DNA of 64,000 bases from Rhinolophus ferrumequinum (taxonomy: Eukaryota > Chordata > Mammalia > Chiroptera > Rhinolophidae). Position numbers and translations under genes: made by a program. The stretch is taken from the NCBI RefSeq assembly GCF_004115265.2, contig NW_022680356.1, positions 1,805,001 through 1,869,000 on the forward strand, read 5' to 3'. The notes beneath the pieces were generated by a model. It saw nothing but the letters and a program-made list of their open reading frames with translations. It did not search any database and was not told where the DNA came from. Positions 10,429 to 21,450 of this stretch are shown one piece after another (position 1 is the stretch's first letter; each line of letters begins with the position of its first letter).

Positions 10429-13400
10429 CTGGAGCAGGAAAGAGGAGGTCACGTCCCAGAACCACAGTGGGGAAGTCTGTGGCCCAGCTGTGGAGAGCCA
10501 GAGCGGCCTTCAGCTTCATGCACAGGATGCAGGGCTGCTCTCACGGATATCATAACCCGCTCTGCCCCCGCCGAGCCACTGCCCACTATCTTCTAGAAAC
10601 TTTCAAGCTTTTCCATTTCCATGTAAGTCTTGTATACCTCTGGAATTTGTGCATGATGTGAGTTAGGAATTCGTTTTTTCTTAAATGGATAACTAGTTGC
10701 CTTGGTTAGCCTCCGTTGATCTCGCCCTACTCACCTCTGCAACCTCATCTCCCACCACGTCACCTTCATCAACACCACCTCAGTATCAGAACCTTCTCCA
10801 AGTTCCTCAAATCATTCTCCCCCATTACTCACCTCTCCCACGGGGGCCAGGCCCACTCAGGCTGCATTCATAAAGCCGGAGGACCCGTGTGATGTCCGAG
10901 GTGCTCAGGTTCCATCGCTGGCCGATGTGGACACTGGGGGCCCAGAGCGGTGTGATGGTGGGCAGCCCGCGCCGGCTGAAGGCAAGCCTGGAACCCAGCA
11001 GGCAGGGGCCTGAGTCGCGATCACAGCAGGGCCGGCCGGGCAGTGCAGAGGGAGGAAGAAAAGGGAAGGGCCTCACCTCCCATAGTGCATCACGGACGCG
11101 TAGTCATAGGGCACCAGCATGTTGCTGCTCCGAGATTTGATGAAGTTGATTTCAAAGCCTGAAAAAGTACTTGTTGATGGGGAAAGAGGGAAGCGGGTGC
11201 AGGGGGATAAGGGGCTTCTGGGAGCTTATAGATACCTAAGCTGAGGGGTCCAAAACTACAACCAAATGTGCTTCCCTTTGCCCCCCACCCGCCCACCACC
11301 CCTGGTCCCTGGTTCTTGGTTCCCATCTTCTTCCTGCCTTCACTGCCTACTGCTTCCTGCCCTGGGAGGGGTCCAGACCTGCACCAGGTGATATGGAATC
11401 ACAGGGACCTCATGGCTTGCCTACCATCGCCTCCTAAGCGTTCTTTCCACCCTTCCTTCTCCTCCTCCTCTCAAGCTCGCCTTGTATAAGACCTGCCTTT
11501 GTATCATCTACAGCGTCCACAAACTCACGCTCTCAGAGGGTCCTGGATGCCCCTTGCTGGCAAGATGCAGTGCCTTCTCCTCACCTACCTGCTCCTGCTT
11601 TATGCCAGCAGCACCCACACCCAGGTTCGGAGTCCAGCACTTCCCTGCTGGCCAGGGCACCCACTTCTCCCTGTCACCTGGGTGCTCCAAGCCTGAAAGA
11701 GCAAGCTTCCCTCCCCAGACTTCTCTCCTGCCCTTCAGAGAGACTCTGAAAGAAGAGCTGCAGCCTGTAGACTCCTCCCCAATCCCCTCAATGCCCCCAG
11801 GCCCTGCCATTTCCACACCCTTCCCATAATCACCCTCCCCTGCTCACCAACAGCCCCCTTACCACCCATCAAATGGCACCCCATCACCACTTGAAATAGC
11901 TGCCCCTAGAGAGTGCTCATTTCTTCCTTTTAAAAACCCTTATGTTGTTCAATGTAATTTGGAATAGGCAATGTATTCATCTGGTTCTAAAAATCAAAAG
12001 TTTAAGATACACAGTAAGTCTCCCATTCTATCCCCCTTCTGAGACCCCACTTCTCCACTCCACAGCTAATCACTATTATTAGTTTGTGTATCCTAGCAGA
12101 GTCTGTTCTGTACATATTAAGTATAAATATACTCTCATTTTTCTCTATTCTCAAGCATTTTATCCCATTAGAGTATCATGTATTTTAACCTATTTTATTA
12201 TTAAGAAACAGCTCTTGAGTTTATTAGTGCTGTTTGTTTCCTAATTCATTAATTTCTGCTTTTACCTTCATTAGTTCCTTCCTGCTTTATTTTTTTTTAA
12301 ATAGAACAAAGTAAACATTTCAATTCAAGTTAAGTCTACACATTTTCCCTGAGCCTTGCTTTAGCTATGAACCACTGGTTCTAATGTGTTTTCATAATTC
12401 TTTTTTAATTCCTGCAATTTCTTTAATCCCAGAGGTAAGAGAAAAGTTTGCTGTTTGTTTGGTTTTTAACTGTAATTTCCAAGTGGAAGAAATTTGGGGG
12501 TTTGATTTGTTATTAGTTTCTACTTTTTACTTTACATCATGATCAAAACATTTGTATTAACTCCACTTTTTCAAATTGGAAGTTTTTATGCTGTCGTATG
12601 ATACGCGTTCACAAGTATTCTATGAGCAGTTGGAAGGATTATAGTCTGTTTTCAGGGTACAGAGTCACAATCCCCCCCCACACACACACACACACATACT
12701 TCCCTAGACTAATTCTAATCTCCATTCCCCATGTAAGGGGCTACCCTTGTCCCCCCAGGGCACCCCTTCTCTGGGGCTCCATGATGCCGATCTCTTATCT
12801 CAGATACCCACAGCAGCAGCAGCCAAGGCGGCGCGCGCACCAGAAGCCCTCCACTTGCAAGAAGGCTTCCAGGTCCATCTCTCTGCTCCCACACCCCAAA
12901 CCAAACTCCTGACCATGCACCTCCTCCACTCCCTTCCCTCACAAAGCAGTTGTCTCTCTCCCTCTTACCTCTAAATCAGGCTGTCTCCCCACAAGGGCAG
13001 GGTCCCTCCAGGACTAGGATCAGACCCCTGCACCTAGCACTAGTCCCAGAACACAGCCGCTCCTCACTGGCACGTGGTGCAGTGGCCCTCTCCCCAGACA
13101 AGCTGCCCCAAGCATCCTCCATGCCACGTGCCCACCAGTGCCCCTGTCACAGGCACTGAGCCCCTACAGCACTGCACTCTGCCGCCTGCCTCTGACACGG
13201 GGCACCTGCAGCCCACGACCTCCAGGCCTCTGCTGGGCTCAGTCCCTGCGACCAGAACACAGCCCTGCCCCCACCCACACGGTGGTACCCTGCGCATGCG
13301 GCACTGTTAGTTGGGTACATGATGAGCAAGGTCCTAAGATACCACCTCCCCATCCTCAGGTAACCGCCAATGTACAGGAGAAGTGACGCCCCAGCCCAGG

Positions 13401-16400
13401 CCTGACTTCAGGGGGGCACGTGAGGCTCAGAGCCCGGAGCAGCAGCATCCAGGCCACCTCCCAGGTCTCAGAGAGCAGGGGCACCCCACATTCCCCATGG
13501 GAGACAGGCAGATGGTAGAGAAGATAGACAACCTCTTCCAAATAGCCAGGCAACTCCTCGGGCCTGGCCCACGTGTTGCCCTCTCCATGGACTCGCAGGC
13601 CTAGCCTGGCCTGTGCACCACCTGGCTTACCTGGGAGGATCTCATTCCAGTTGACACGAATATAGCTGTCCCGGTCAGCCCGTGCATGCTCGTGCCAGAA
13701 GCCCAGCACGTGCATGAGCTCGTGCAGGACGATGCCCGGGCCCTTCTGGAGACAGGTGGGTGCCAGAGACACCAACTGCATCCCTCCACTGCGCCCCACA
13801 CCAGAGAAGCACCTGTGGGGCCATGAGAGGGAGCCAGGCGGGCAGCCGCCCAGAGTGAGCCAGGGCAGACCCCGCCTTCCCCTCCCAAGGATGGATGAGA
13901 CCAATATGTGGTTGCCCCCCTGGACTCTGGTCCCAGGTTAGCTCTTCTCAAGTCCCTTCACTGCCTGGCGTTCTGGGAAATGGGTGTACTGGAGCCCCAT
14001 TACCAGCCTGGGCTGCAAGGAGGAGGTGAGCAGCTCATGAAGTGAAGGTACCCCCAGGGCAGGCCTGAATCAAAACTGTCATGCATATTAGCTCAGGCCC
14101 CTGAGAAGCTAGGAAGCAGGTATGGCATCCCCCTCGTTTCAGAGAGAAGGCTGAAGAGGCTCAAAGGTGAAGGGACTGGCCAGAGTCAGGTGGCTCCTGT
14201 ATTGTGGAACCCGGACCTGAGGCCAGGTCTGTCCCACCACGCCTGCACTCACCCACCAGGTCATGAGGTCTGCTGGGGATGAGGGCTTCATAAAGGAACG
14301 CTCCCACCCCACCGCCCCTTCTGGGCCGAGGGCCAGCTCACGTTAAGCAAGTCACGCAGAGTGAGCAAGGGGATTTGGACCAAGGTGGACTAGCAACAGA
14401 AATAGGTTTTAGACAACGGCTTAGCTCCTTCCAGGCTGAACCCAGAAAAAGCTGAGCTCACCCTGCACACACCCAGGAGCACTCACCCAGACATGGGGAT
14501 GATGGAGATGAAGTCTCTCTGGCCGTGGTAGGCGACAAACCTGATGCACGTGAAGCGTTCAAACTCAGCAAATGCCTGCAGGATGACCTTGCGGCTGGGC
14601 TCGTCTGGGAAAGGCACACCCTGGCTGATGCCCCAGCCAAGCCCCCAGAGCCCTCATGTCCCCTGGAAGTCTGCATGTGGGGCGGGGAACTGAGCTTCAA
14701 ATCATCCCCACATGGAGTGTCAAGAAAAGGCAGCATGATTGCGTTAGGGAAGACAGCTGGACTCCAGACAGACCCTGGCTGTGGGGCACTGGATAAGTCA
14801 TTGGTCTCAGAATGGATCAGTTAGTCCCTAGATGTACCTTCCCGTCAGCTCTTCCAGGATCTTAACCATCCCAGCTCAAGAGGCCCTCGGAAAAAAAGGG
14901 CTTCTGGATCTGAATTATTTTGTTTATTTTGTTAGTTCATTTGTTACTTTTTGTTTTATATCCCACATGAGTGAAGTCATATGGATTTTGTCCTTTTCCG
15001 TCTGACTTACTTCACTGAGCAGGATACTCTCAAGATCCATCCATGTTGTTGTAAAGGACACTGTTATCTTTTTCATGGCTTAGTATTGCATTGTATATAT
15101 GTACCACATCTTTATTTAAAAAGGGGGAGGCTGCAGGTGGAAGGGCGCTTTGGTGCTGGTGGAGGGAGTGTGGGGAAGTAGAGGAAGAGGGGAAAACATA
15201 GAGAGGAGCACATGCTGGCTGCACAGTGAATAGGGAGGGGCCTGGGGGTGGGGGTGCTGCGCTGGGCTCCCAGAGCTCACTCACCATACTTTCTGGAGAG
15301 CAGGAAGGGGACCTCCACAACACCCCCGATTTTGGGCCACTTGTTGCTGGTAGCTGAGAACAGGCGGAAGGGACTCTGAAAAGAGAGGGCAGAGTTCAGA
15401 CCAGCCAAGCTTCCTGCCACCAAGGGAGCCACACCTTGGGCTACTCTAAAGATGTGAGGGGCAGGCCCCAGGCATTTGAGCGTCAGGAGACCATTAGAAA
15501 GAGGGTAGAGGACGGGAGCGCAGCTGCGTGAATTCCAGGGCACAGCACAAGCCTGTGCTGCGTGACCCAGAACTGGCGCCTGACTATGAAGCCAATAAAC
15601 CACACACTGGTCCTATGTGCTGGCTCGAGTCCTAGAGCCCCAGGGGACCCAGGTCAGAAGTGCTCAGAGCCCTACTGGCAGCCCCTCCCCAGAGCACCCT
15701 GAATGTGAGGTGGAAAGCAGATGGGGACAGGGCCGTCCCGGCCTGATTCTAAGGCCATGACAGCTCTTTGGTTCTGTCTTCTGCCAACCAAAACCCTTTG
15801 AGGCATAGGCTTCACCTCACCTGGCATGTCCTGCCCCACCAGCCAAAGGCGTTACCAGATTCCGGTCTTACCTCTGAACTCACTGGGTAACGGGGAGCAG
15901 GGCTGTCACCCTGGCCTGTCTGCCTTGCCCAGCCCCTGGGGCTCCAGCCCAGCCTCACATTGAGCCATCCCAGGGTGGCCTCCAAACCATAGAACAGTCT
16001 TGCTGTCACCAGGTCACTGTTCTGTTCTAGAGCCTTCTGCTGTCTCTAGTCTCCTAAAGATGGCACTGCTCTCCTGAACACAGTGTGTTCCCTTTTTCAC
16101 TGGCAAGTCGCCCCAATTCCCACCCAACCTGCTGCTTTCTGACCCCCCCTTGCACCCTTGCCACCCTTCTGCATTACTCCTTGTTCTGTCTTCCCCATGC
16201 CAGCTGCCCTCCCCGCTGTGATGTTTAACACTAACACCTCCCTCCAGCCCACCCACCACCCTGCCAACCTGTGCTCCTCCCCCTTCATCCCAATACTTCA
16301 TGAGCACCCCCCCTGAGCAGGGTACACTCCTGGGTCATGAGGGTTCAAAGCCCCTCCTTCAGGAAGCTCTCCCAGGCTGCCACCATTCCAGATGTTACCC

Positions 16401-19114
16401 TCCCTTAGTATTCAGGCTGGCTATTCCTAATAGAACATGCATTCTGACTTTGCGAGAAGAGGTGTCTATCAAGCTATGAGCAACAAGGAGGGATTCCTAC
16501 CAGGTCACACCCTATGGCACCTGGTGGGGGAGGGGCTTCAAGGTTCCTGCCACCATCTGTGAGGTTTACACCCACTCACTCACCGGCCGGAGGATGTCCC
16601 CTTCCAGGAGGAAGCTGCTCTCTGGGGTTTCTTCAGGGATGAGTCCTGAGAAGGGAGGGATGTAAAGGGCTCAGGTCCCCAGAACACAGGCTGTCAGAAC
16701 GGCCCAGCAGAGGCCCTGGCTGCTAGGCCAGGCAACCCCAACCCCCGCATCTGGAGCCAGAGCTCCCCTGGGCACTGAGGCTGTGTGCCCTCAGGAGAGT
16801 CACACAGCCTCCCTGAGCCCCAGTTTACAACACATGATGCTTCTCAGACTGACCGCACCCTACCCTTGCTCAAACACAGTCCAGGACCCCCATGGCCCAC
16901 ATAATCCCATCCCAACTCCTACCTCCTGCGTTGGGGGCAGGCTTTCTTCCAGTCTTACTTCATCTTCCACTGGGGCCCAAGCCACACTCATCAGAACACC
17001 CAACACCCCCGCTCCCCATCTAATTCCTGTCCCTCTGTGTGGTATTCAGGACCCTTGCAGTAGCAGGTGACAGAAATTCCAACTCGCCTCACATAGGAGA
17101 AGGGTGATCACTGTTTCCCAGGAGCCTGGCTCTCCCTCCCATCCCCTCCCTGTCTCGGCTTGTCTCCTCTTCTCCCTCCAACCCCTGCCACAGCTGCAGC
17201 CCTTCTCCACAGTCTCTTTCCTAAGGTCTCAGCCCCATGAGGAATCTGGGAAGAAGGTCTTACACCCACAGATGCCTGAGGGTGGGCCTCCTGGAAGCAG
17301 AGCCTGAGACAGGAAGCATGTGGGAGTGATTTCCTGGAAGCGATTTCCTGAGGGATTGAGAGTGCCTTGGAAGAGTTGGGCCCACCTGGAGGGCAGCCTC
17401 TGCTGCACCCACGGGAGCTCCGGGCCCCCATGGCACCGAAGACTCGCCCCACCTTGACGCAGGTCCCCATGACCCAGGTCCCCATGAGTCACTGCGGCCC
17501 CCTGGGCAGGGAGCGAGCAGCTTCCCAGTAACCCTGGCCTAGGACCTTCAGCTGGGAGGCCTCTGCAGCCAACATCCCCCGCAGCTGGGATGGGGTGCTT
17601 CTTGGTCAAGAGCATCAGCTGACTGACAGCTGCTACAGGAGCCTCACGGTACGTAACTGTCAGGCCCCCAGCAGCACTTACTGAGAGGGTCTCCATGGCA
17701 TCTAAACCCCAATGCCAGGGAAGCCTCAGATTGGGTCTGGCTACCTCCAGACGGGTCCCAGTGACCAGAAGGAGGCAGCCTGGCCTGATCCAGCTCAGCA
17801 GAGCTGGGGCTCCAGGTTGGCTCATAGAGAAAGAAGAGGGCAGATCCCATGGTGGCCACCACATCCGCAAGAGACCCCTCTCCCCAGGGCAAGGTCCCCC
17901 GTTCCCCCAACGCTTCCACTGCAACAATGAACTCCAGTTCTGCCAGCTTGTTCCCAGGACATCTACACGTTCCATTTGCTACTTGAGACCCCCCTGCCAC
18001 CAGAAAGGCCCTGAGCCTCGTGCTTCTTTGGATCTGTACCCCCAGTTCATCCCCTCACACCTGAATCAGGTAGCCGATTCAAGCGTCCATCAATGACAGA
18101 GCTTGACACCAGTACTGGAGAGCCCCAGGGACCCATGCTTTTATCAGGCCATTTAGAAAAACCTATGCTTTCCCCCGTTCCTATAAAAGTAAAAACCCGG
18201 GAGAGAAGATAGAGAAAGAGAGACTTAGAAGAAGCTGGGGGTGGAACCACTGCTCACTAGCGCCCCCGAGTAAGCCCCATGTTTCCTCTCAGCTTCTTCT
18301 GCCCCACTGAGCACTCAGTACAGCTCCCACCACCCCACATGGGCTGTCATACCCCACCACCCCACGACAAGACACGGTGCCCTCACCTTGGTTAATTGCA
18401 GGGATGTCCTTGTCCCAAGACGTCTGGGTCCCCTCAGGGGTGAGGCCTTCTGAGAAGACATTCCCACAGGCTCCTGGGCAGCTGGAGGGTGAGGACGCTC
18501 CTAGGATCCAACCTGGCCCAGACATACAGGGCCCGAAGTGCCCCCATTGGTGATAGGACCCCAGGACATGGGGTGGGGGTGGGGGAGTTCAGACCCCAAG
18601 GCCCAGGCCCTTCACTAAGGGAGGCCTCCAGTAAGGGGTCCTGGGAGCCGGCCTGACCACCCCGCCTGCCCCTGCTGGTGCCGAGGCCGAGCCCACTCGG
18701 ACGAAGGGGCTCCAAAAGGCAGTCCTGAGCTCCGAGGATCTATGTCTGCAGCAATGGGGGCAGCAGGAAGGAGGGGCAGGACAGGCCTCGGGCTCCAATG
18801 CTGATGAGAGGGTGTGGGCCAGCCTCAGACCCCCCCACAGCCCCCTTCTCGGCCTGGGGAAGCCTGGCCTGGCCAGCGGAACAAGGAGTCTGGAGGTCAC
18901 CCCTGCCATGTCCTGCCAGGCAGGCCCTCTGCTCCCTGAGGGCATCCCCGTGGGGCCCCCAGGAGCTGATTCTAGGAACACCCCTGGAAGGCCCATTTTC
19001 GAGCCATTTAGACCAATTCAGAGCACTGCAGCCTGGAGCCAAAACAGGAGGGTGAGGCAGCTGCTTACCTGATACAGAGAACAGACCCAGCAGCCAAGGC
19101 CAGCGGCCGCCCAT
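10037..19114 (-). CDS. ASTL: Astacin-like metalloendopeptidase (ovastacin), nine coding exons
   Basis: Secreted zinc protease of egg cortical granules that cleaves ZP2 after fertilisation and so blocks polyspermy. Coding exons, in gene order: 19114-19069, 18512-18387, 16645-16584, 15375-15285, 14604-14487, 13812-13631, 11158-11077, 10987-10833, 10428-10037. All introns are GT-AG and the phases join without a break: 1254 nt, 417 residues (human 431). Order of parts: signal peptide (about 1-21), propeptide with an F-x3-G-D aspartate-switch-like motif (F69, D74), catalytic domain with [13 protein letters not shown] (zinc ligands H178, H182, H188; catalytic E179), Met-turn SVMHY at 230-234, then a Pro/Ser-rich tail from about 280. 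It lies between ADRA2B and DUSP2, as in human. The gene looks functional. The last dozen residues differ from human. Confidence 0.96.
10429..10832 (-). other. ASTL: ASTL intron 8
   Basis: GT donor at 10832, pyrimidine-rich acceptor ending CAG at 10429-10431. No other feature is visible in its 404 bases. Confidence 0.85.
10833..10987 (-). CDS. ASTL: ASTL exon 8: end of the catalytic domain
   Basis: Encodes residues 236-288 ([15 protein letters not shown], then [19 protein letters not shown]), almost identical to human. It holds the final cysteine of the protease domain (C277). Phases 2 in and 1 out agree with the neighbours. Confidence 0.95.
11077..11158 (-). CDS. ASTL: ASTL exon 7: Met-turn
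   Basis: Encodes residues 209-236, [14 protein letters not shown] followed by the Met-turn SVMHYG. Tyr234 is the usual fifth, switchable zinc ligand of astacins. Splice sites are consensus GT-AG. Confidence 0.95.
11159..13630 (-). other. ASTL: ASTL intron 6
   Basis: Intron of 2.47 kb. It holds an AT-rich block (about 11930-12600) whose second part is an antisense L1 relic, a short CA run near 12678-12696, and an L2-like patch near 12960-13040. No exon was seen. Confidence 0.85.
12160..12600 (-). mobile_element. Old L1 ORF2 fragment
   Basis: The plus strand shows the typical antisense text of an L1 ORF2 endonuclease region (T-rich, with the order TTTATTATT, TTCCTGCTT, TTTAATTCC, AGTTTCTACTTTTTAC). 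Highly diverged and truncated at both ends, lying inside ASTL intron 6. The sequence before it (11930-12160) is also AT-rich and repeat-like, but I cannot assign it. Confidence 0.55.
13631..13812 (-). CDS. ASTL: ASTL exon 6: zinc-binding active site
   Basis: Encodes residues 148-209, with C149, C168 and the full astacin signature HEXXHXXGXXHE at 178-189. The following [17 protein letters not shown] block is conserved. Donor GTAAGC at 13630, acceptor CAG at 13813-13815. Confidence 0.97.
13813..14486 (-). other. ASTL: ASTL intron 5
   Basis: Intron of 674 bases. A MIR relic lies at about 14090-14240; the rest shows nothing recognisable. Confidence 0.85.
14090..14240 (+). mobile_element. MIR SINE relic
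   Basis: Blocks in the MIR core and tail order: GGAAGCAGGTATGGCATCC, TTTCAGAGAGAAGGCTGAAG, AAGGGACTGGCCAGAGTCA and GTGGAACCCGGACCTGAGGC. Ancient and diverged. Confidence 0.65.
14487..14604 (-). CDS. ASTL: ASTL exon 5
   Basis: Encodes residues 109-148: [18 protein letters not shown], then [19 protein letters not shown]. It carries C127 of the domain. Consensus GT-AG sites with phases 1 and 2. Confidence 0.95.
14605..15284 (-). other. ASTL: ASTL intron 4
   Basis: Intron of 680 bases, about a third of it an L1 3' fragment at 14890-15117. Confidence 0.85.
14890..15117 (-). mobile_element. L1 ORF2 C-terminal / 3' fragment
   Basis: The plus strand reads TCATATGGATTTTGTCC, CTCAAGATCCATCCATGTTG and TGTATATATGTACCACATC, the well-known antisense of the L1 ORF2 end. 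The same text recurs near 47750-47890 in the large L1. Short and truncated. Confidence 0.85.
15285..15375 (-). CDS. ASTL: ASTL exon 4
   Basis: Encodes residues 79-109 ([15 protein letters not shown], then [14 protein letters not shown]). This is the propeptide-to-catalytic-domain junction; the basic PFR site is a plausible activation region. Donor GTGAGT, acceptor CAG. Confidence 0.95.
15376..16583 (-). other. ASTL: ASTL intron 3
   Basis: Intron of 1.2 kb. An L2-like patch is suggested near 16300-16440. Otherwise nothing recognisable. Confidence 0.8.
16584..16645 (-). CDS. ASTL: ASTL exon 3: propeptide
   Basis: Encodes residues 58-78, [20 protein letters not shown], with the EGD aspartate-switch-like motif (D74) that keeps astacin zymogens latent. 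It enters in phase 1 and leaves in phase 0. Confidence 0.93.
16646..18386 (-). other. ASTL: ASTL intron 2
   Basis: Intron of 1.74 kb of unique-looking, moderately GC-rich sequence. I see no repeat that I can name and no exon. Confidence 0.8.
18387..18512 (-). CDS. ASTL: ASTL exon 2: end of signal peptide and propeptide
   Basis: Encodes residues 16-58: [17 protein letters not shown], then [20 protein letters not shown], a close match to human. Donor GTGAGG, acceptor CAG. Confidence 0.93.
18513..19068 (-). other. ASTL: ASTL intron 1
   Basis: Intron of 556 GC-rich bases; nothing else recognised. Confidence 0.85.
19069..19114 (-). CDS. ASTL: ASTL exon 1: start codon and signal peptide
   Basis: ATG at 19112-19114 (gene-strand context AAGCATGGG), then [15 protein letters not shown], a hydrophobic leader like human. 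Donor GTAAGC begins at 19068. This ATG was chosen because it gives the family leader and sits about 100 bases below a TATA-like box. Confidence 0.92.
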
Positions 19115-19212
19115 GCTTGTGCTGTCTATGGTGGGCCAGCTAGCCCCTCGGCCTGTAGGTGCTGGAATCCTGGCAGAAGGACACAGCCTAACTACGGAGT
19201 TAGAATCACCCC

Positions 19213-19224
19213 TCCTTAAATAGC
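19213..19224 (-). promoter_or_regulatory. ASTL: TATA-like box of ASTL
   Basis: Gene strand reads GCTATTTAAGGA. It would place transcription start near 19185-19190 and give a 5' UTR of about 70-75 nt. Family and tissue data support a regulated promoter, but the box itself is inferred. Confidence 0.5.
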
Positions 19225-19237
19225 AGCTTCTCCAGCC

Positions 19238-19338
19238 TCCACCTGCAGCCCTCCCCGCCCAACTCCACCTGCAGCCCCTCCCAGACCAACTCCACCTGCA
19301 GCCCCTCCCTGCCCAACTCCACCTGCAGCCCTGCCCCC
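19238..19338. repeat. 27-bp minisatellite, about 3.8 copies, upstream of ASTL
   Basis: Units begin CTCCACCTGCAGCCC and have periods of 26, 27 and 27 bases. Each unit holds a CACCTG E-box, at 19240, 19266, 19293 and 19320. The array lies within 20-120 bases upstream of the ASTL TATA-like box. An effect on ASTL is inferred. Confidence 0.9.
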
Positions 19339-19859
19339 TGCTGCCTGTGTTCCCCACCCCCAGCCCCGGCCCAAGCCTTCTGGACCCTGATCATATCCTT
19401 CCTGGCCTGGCTGAAGTAGGCGAGAGGGTGGGGAGAAGCAGGGCACAAGGCACCCCGGGGCGGGTGTCCCATTGCGGTGGGCATGGGGTGCCTCGTCTGA
19501 GTTCCCCTCCTACCACCAGGGGGCAGAGAAACATCACAGAAAGGTGCTGAGGCCAAGCCCAGGGGGGACCTCATCCTCCAACTGGGGAGACACCCTTCCT
19601 GCCCCCACCTGTGTCAGATGCAAGGGTGGAGGGTGGGGGGGAAGCCTCCTGAGATTCTGAGGTGCACCACTCCGCCCCCCGAGTCTACCTAAGGAAGGAA
19701 AGGTCACTACATTGTTATAAGCTTTTATTTTTCTATAAAAAGGGTAAGTGCAGGATTCAGTGGAAATTCACCAGCTGAACGCCGGGTGTAACCAACATCC
19801 CAGAGCAGCCTGCCATGGGGAGGGGGACTCTTGGATACCTAGACCCTCGCATGGACTTT

Positions 19860-19950
19860 ACCCTGTCTTTGCCACAAGAGCCTTGCAAAATCAGCATTTA
19901 TCCCCATTTTACAGATTCAGAAACTAAAGCTCTTTGTCCCTAGTCGTGCC
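19860..19950 (+). mobile_element. MIR SINE relic
   Basis: Core text TTTATCCCCATTTTACAGAT followed by AGAAACTAAAGCTC is the MIR signature. Diverged and partial. Confidence 0.7.
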
Positions 19951-20254
19951 CCTCTGAACTTCTTTGGCTTCTGAAAAGGCCCATCCTCAGAATATAGTCA
20001 TCAAGGGACCCACCTGGATTTGAATCCTGGAGGCAAAGGATTTGGGGACACACCCCCAACACCACCAATGCCCAGTGGAGGGAAAGCCACAGAACCAAAG
20101 TCCCAGCTATTGTCCACAAGCACCTCATCCTGCCTTGCCTGGAATCCAGCGTTTCTCAAAAAGTAGGAGTCAAATGGAGAAGGGTGAAGAGGGTCAAAAA
20201 TATGCTAAGGGAAAGAAACTAGACTTCTGGTGGTGAGCACACACACTAGGGTAC

Positions 20255-20345
20255 ACAGATATAGAATCATAATGTTGCACACCTGAAATGCTTCTAATGT
20301 TATTAACCAATGTTACCACCATAAATTCAATTTTAAAAAAGAAGA
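20255..20345 (+). mobile_element. L1 3' UTR fragment
   Basis: ATAATGTTGCACACCTGAAA, then TTACCACCATAAATTCAATTTT and an A-rich end, as in L1M 3' ends. Truncated. Confidence 0.6.
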
Positions 20346-20499
20346 AAAGATTTAAAAATTAAAAATAGGAATCGAATCACAGGGAGAATGTGATGAGACA
20401 CGCCCCTTTACCAGGCAGGGTACTAGCACACGTGAGGAGGCACAGAGCTGACCCTACAGATGAGAGCTAGACAAAATCATCCTAGTAATCGATAATTAT

Positions 20500-20845
20500 C
20501 CCGAGGGAAACAGTCTTCGTTAAGAAATGCCATTCATCTTGAGGACATTATGCTGAGTGAAACAAGCCTGTCACAACAGGACAGGCACTGTGGACTAACT
20601 GATAGCAGGTATATAGATTCTGAGACACATGTGGGACGGTGGCTCTCGGGCGTGGGGAATGGGAGTAGTTTAATGGGGACAGAGTCTCAATTTTACAAGA
20701 TGAAAAGAGTTCTGGAGTTCCATTGCACGACAATGTAAATACACGTAACATTACTTAACTATACACTTAAAAATAGTAAAGACGGTAAATTTTATGTTAT
20801 ATATTCTTTTAGCAGAATAAAATTTAATAATAAATAAAAAGGAAG
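20500..20845 (+). mobile_element. L1 3' UTR fragment
   Basis: GACATTATGCTGAGTGAA, GTTTAATGGGGACAGAGTCT, TGTAAATACACGTAACATTA and an A-rich tail with AATAAA-like signals. A typical 3' end of a mammalian L1 of medium age, 5'-truncated. Confidence 0.7.
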
Positions 20846-21294
20846 GGAGGGAGGGAGAAACGCAGTTTGCTTGGAAGACGAACTTAAAAACCCAGGAGAG
20901 GAAGGTGGAGTGGAAGGGTGGGGAGGGGTAGACATGGGATGGGTTGGGGTGGGTGTGAGGGTAGGGTGGGAAGGCCCAATGGCTCCGGCTCCTGATACCA
21001 CCCCCCCACCCTACCCCCGCCCACCGGAGCTGGGCTTGTGGTTGTGGGCAGGTCCAAACAAAGGCCACTCAGGGCCATCCCATCTCTGCTGTTCTCCCCG
21101 GGGAGCAGAGGGAAGAGGCATGGCATGGCAAGGGAGGGACAGGGTATTGTCTTTCACTGGGCCTCATGGAGAAAGTGTCCTCCTGTGCCAGACTCCAGGC
21201 ATGGGGCCAATCTGACCGCAGGCCCTGCCCTCGTGAGATCCAGCATGGACAAAAGGCACAGCTACACACCTGAAAACCTTCACCTCTTGGGCCT

Positions 21295-21450
21295 TTGGAA
21301 GCTAACACTTCCTGAGCACCTACTAGGTGCAGGTGCAGGAGCTTGACGGATTCACTGTGTAATTCCCAACAGCACCCTGACAGGTGGGGGCTAATGATAA
21401 AACCCCATTTTACAGACAAGGAAACTGAAATACAGCAAGATAAAGCAAAA
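21295..21450 (+). mobile_element. MIR SINE relic
   Basis: TTCCTGAGCACCTACTAGGT, then ACCCCATTTTACAGACAAGG and AAACTGAAAT, in MIR order. Confidence 0.75.

Noticed and set aside
19238-19338. Regular repeats that might suggest a CRISPR array
   Set aside because: Units are direct tandem copies without unique spacers, in a mammalian promoter.
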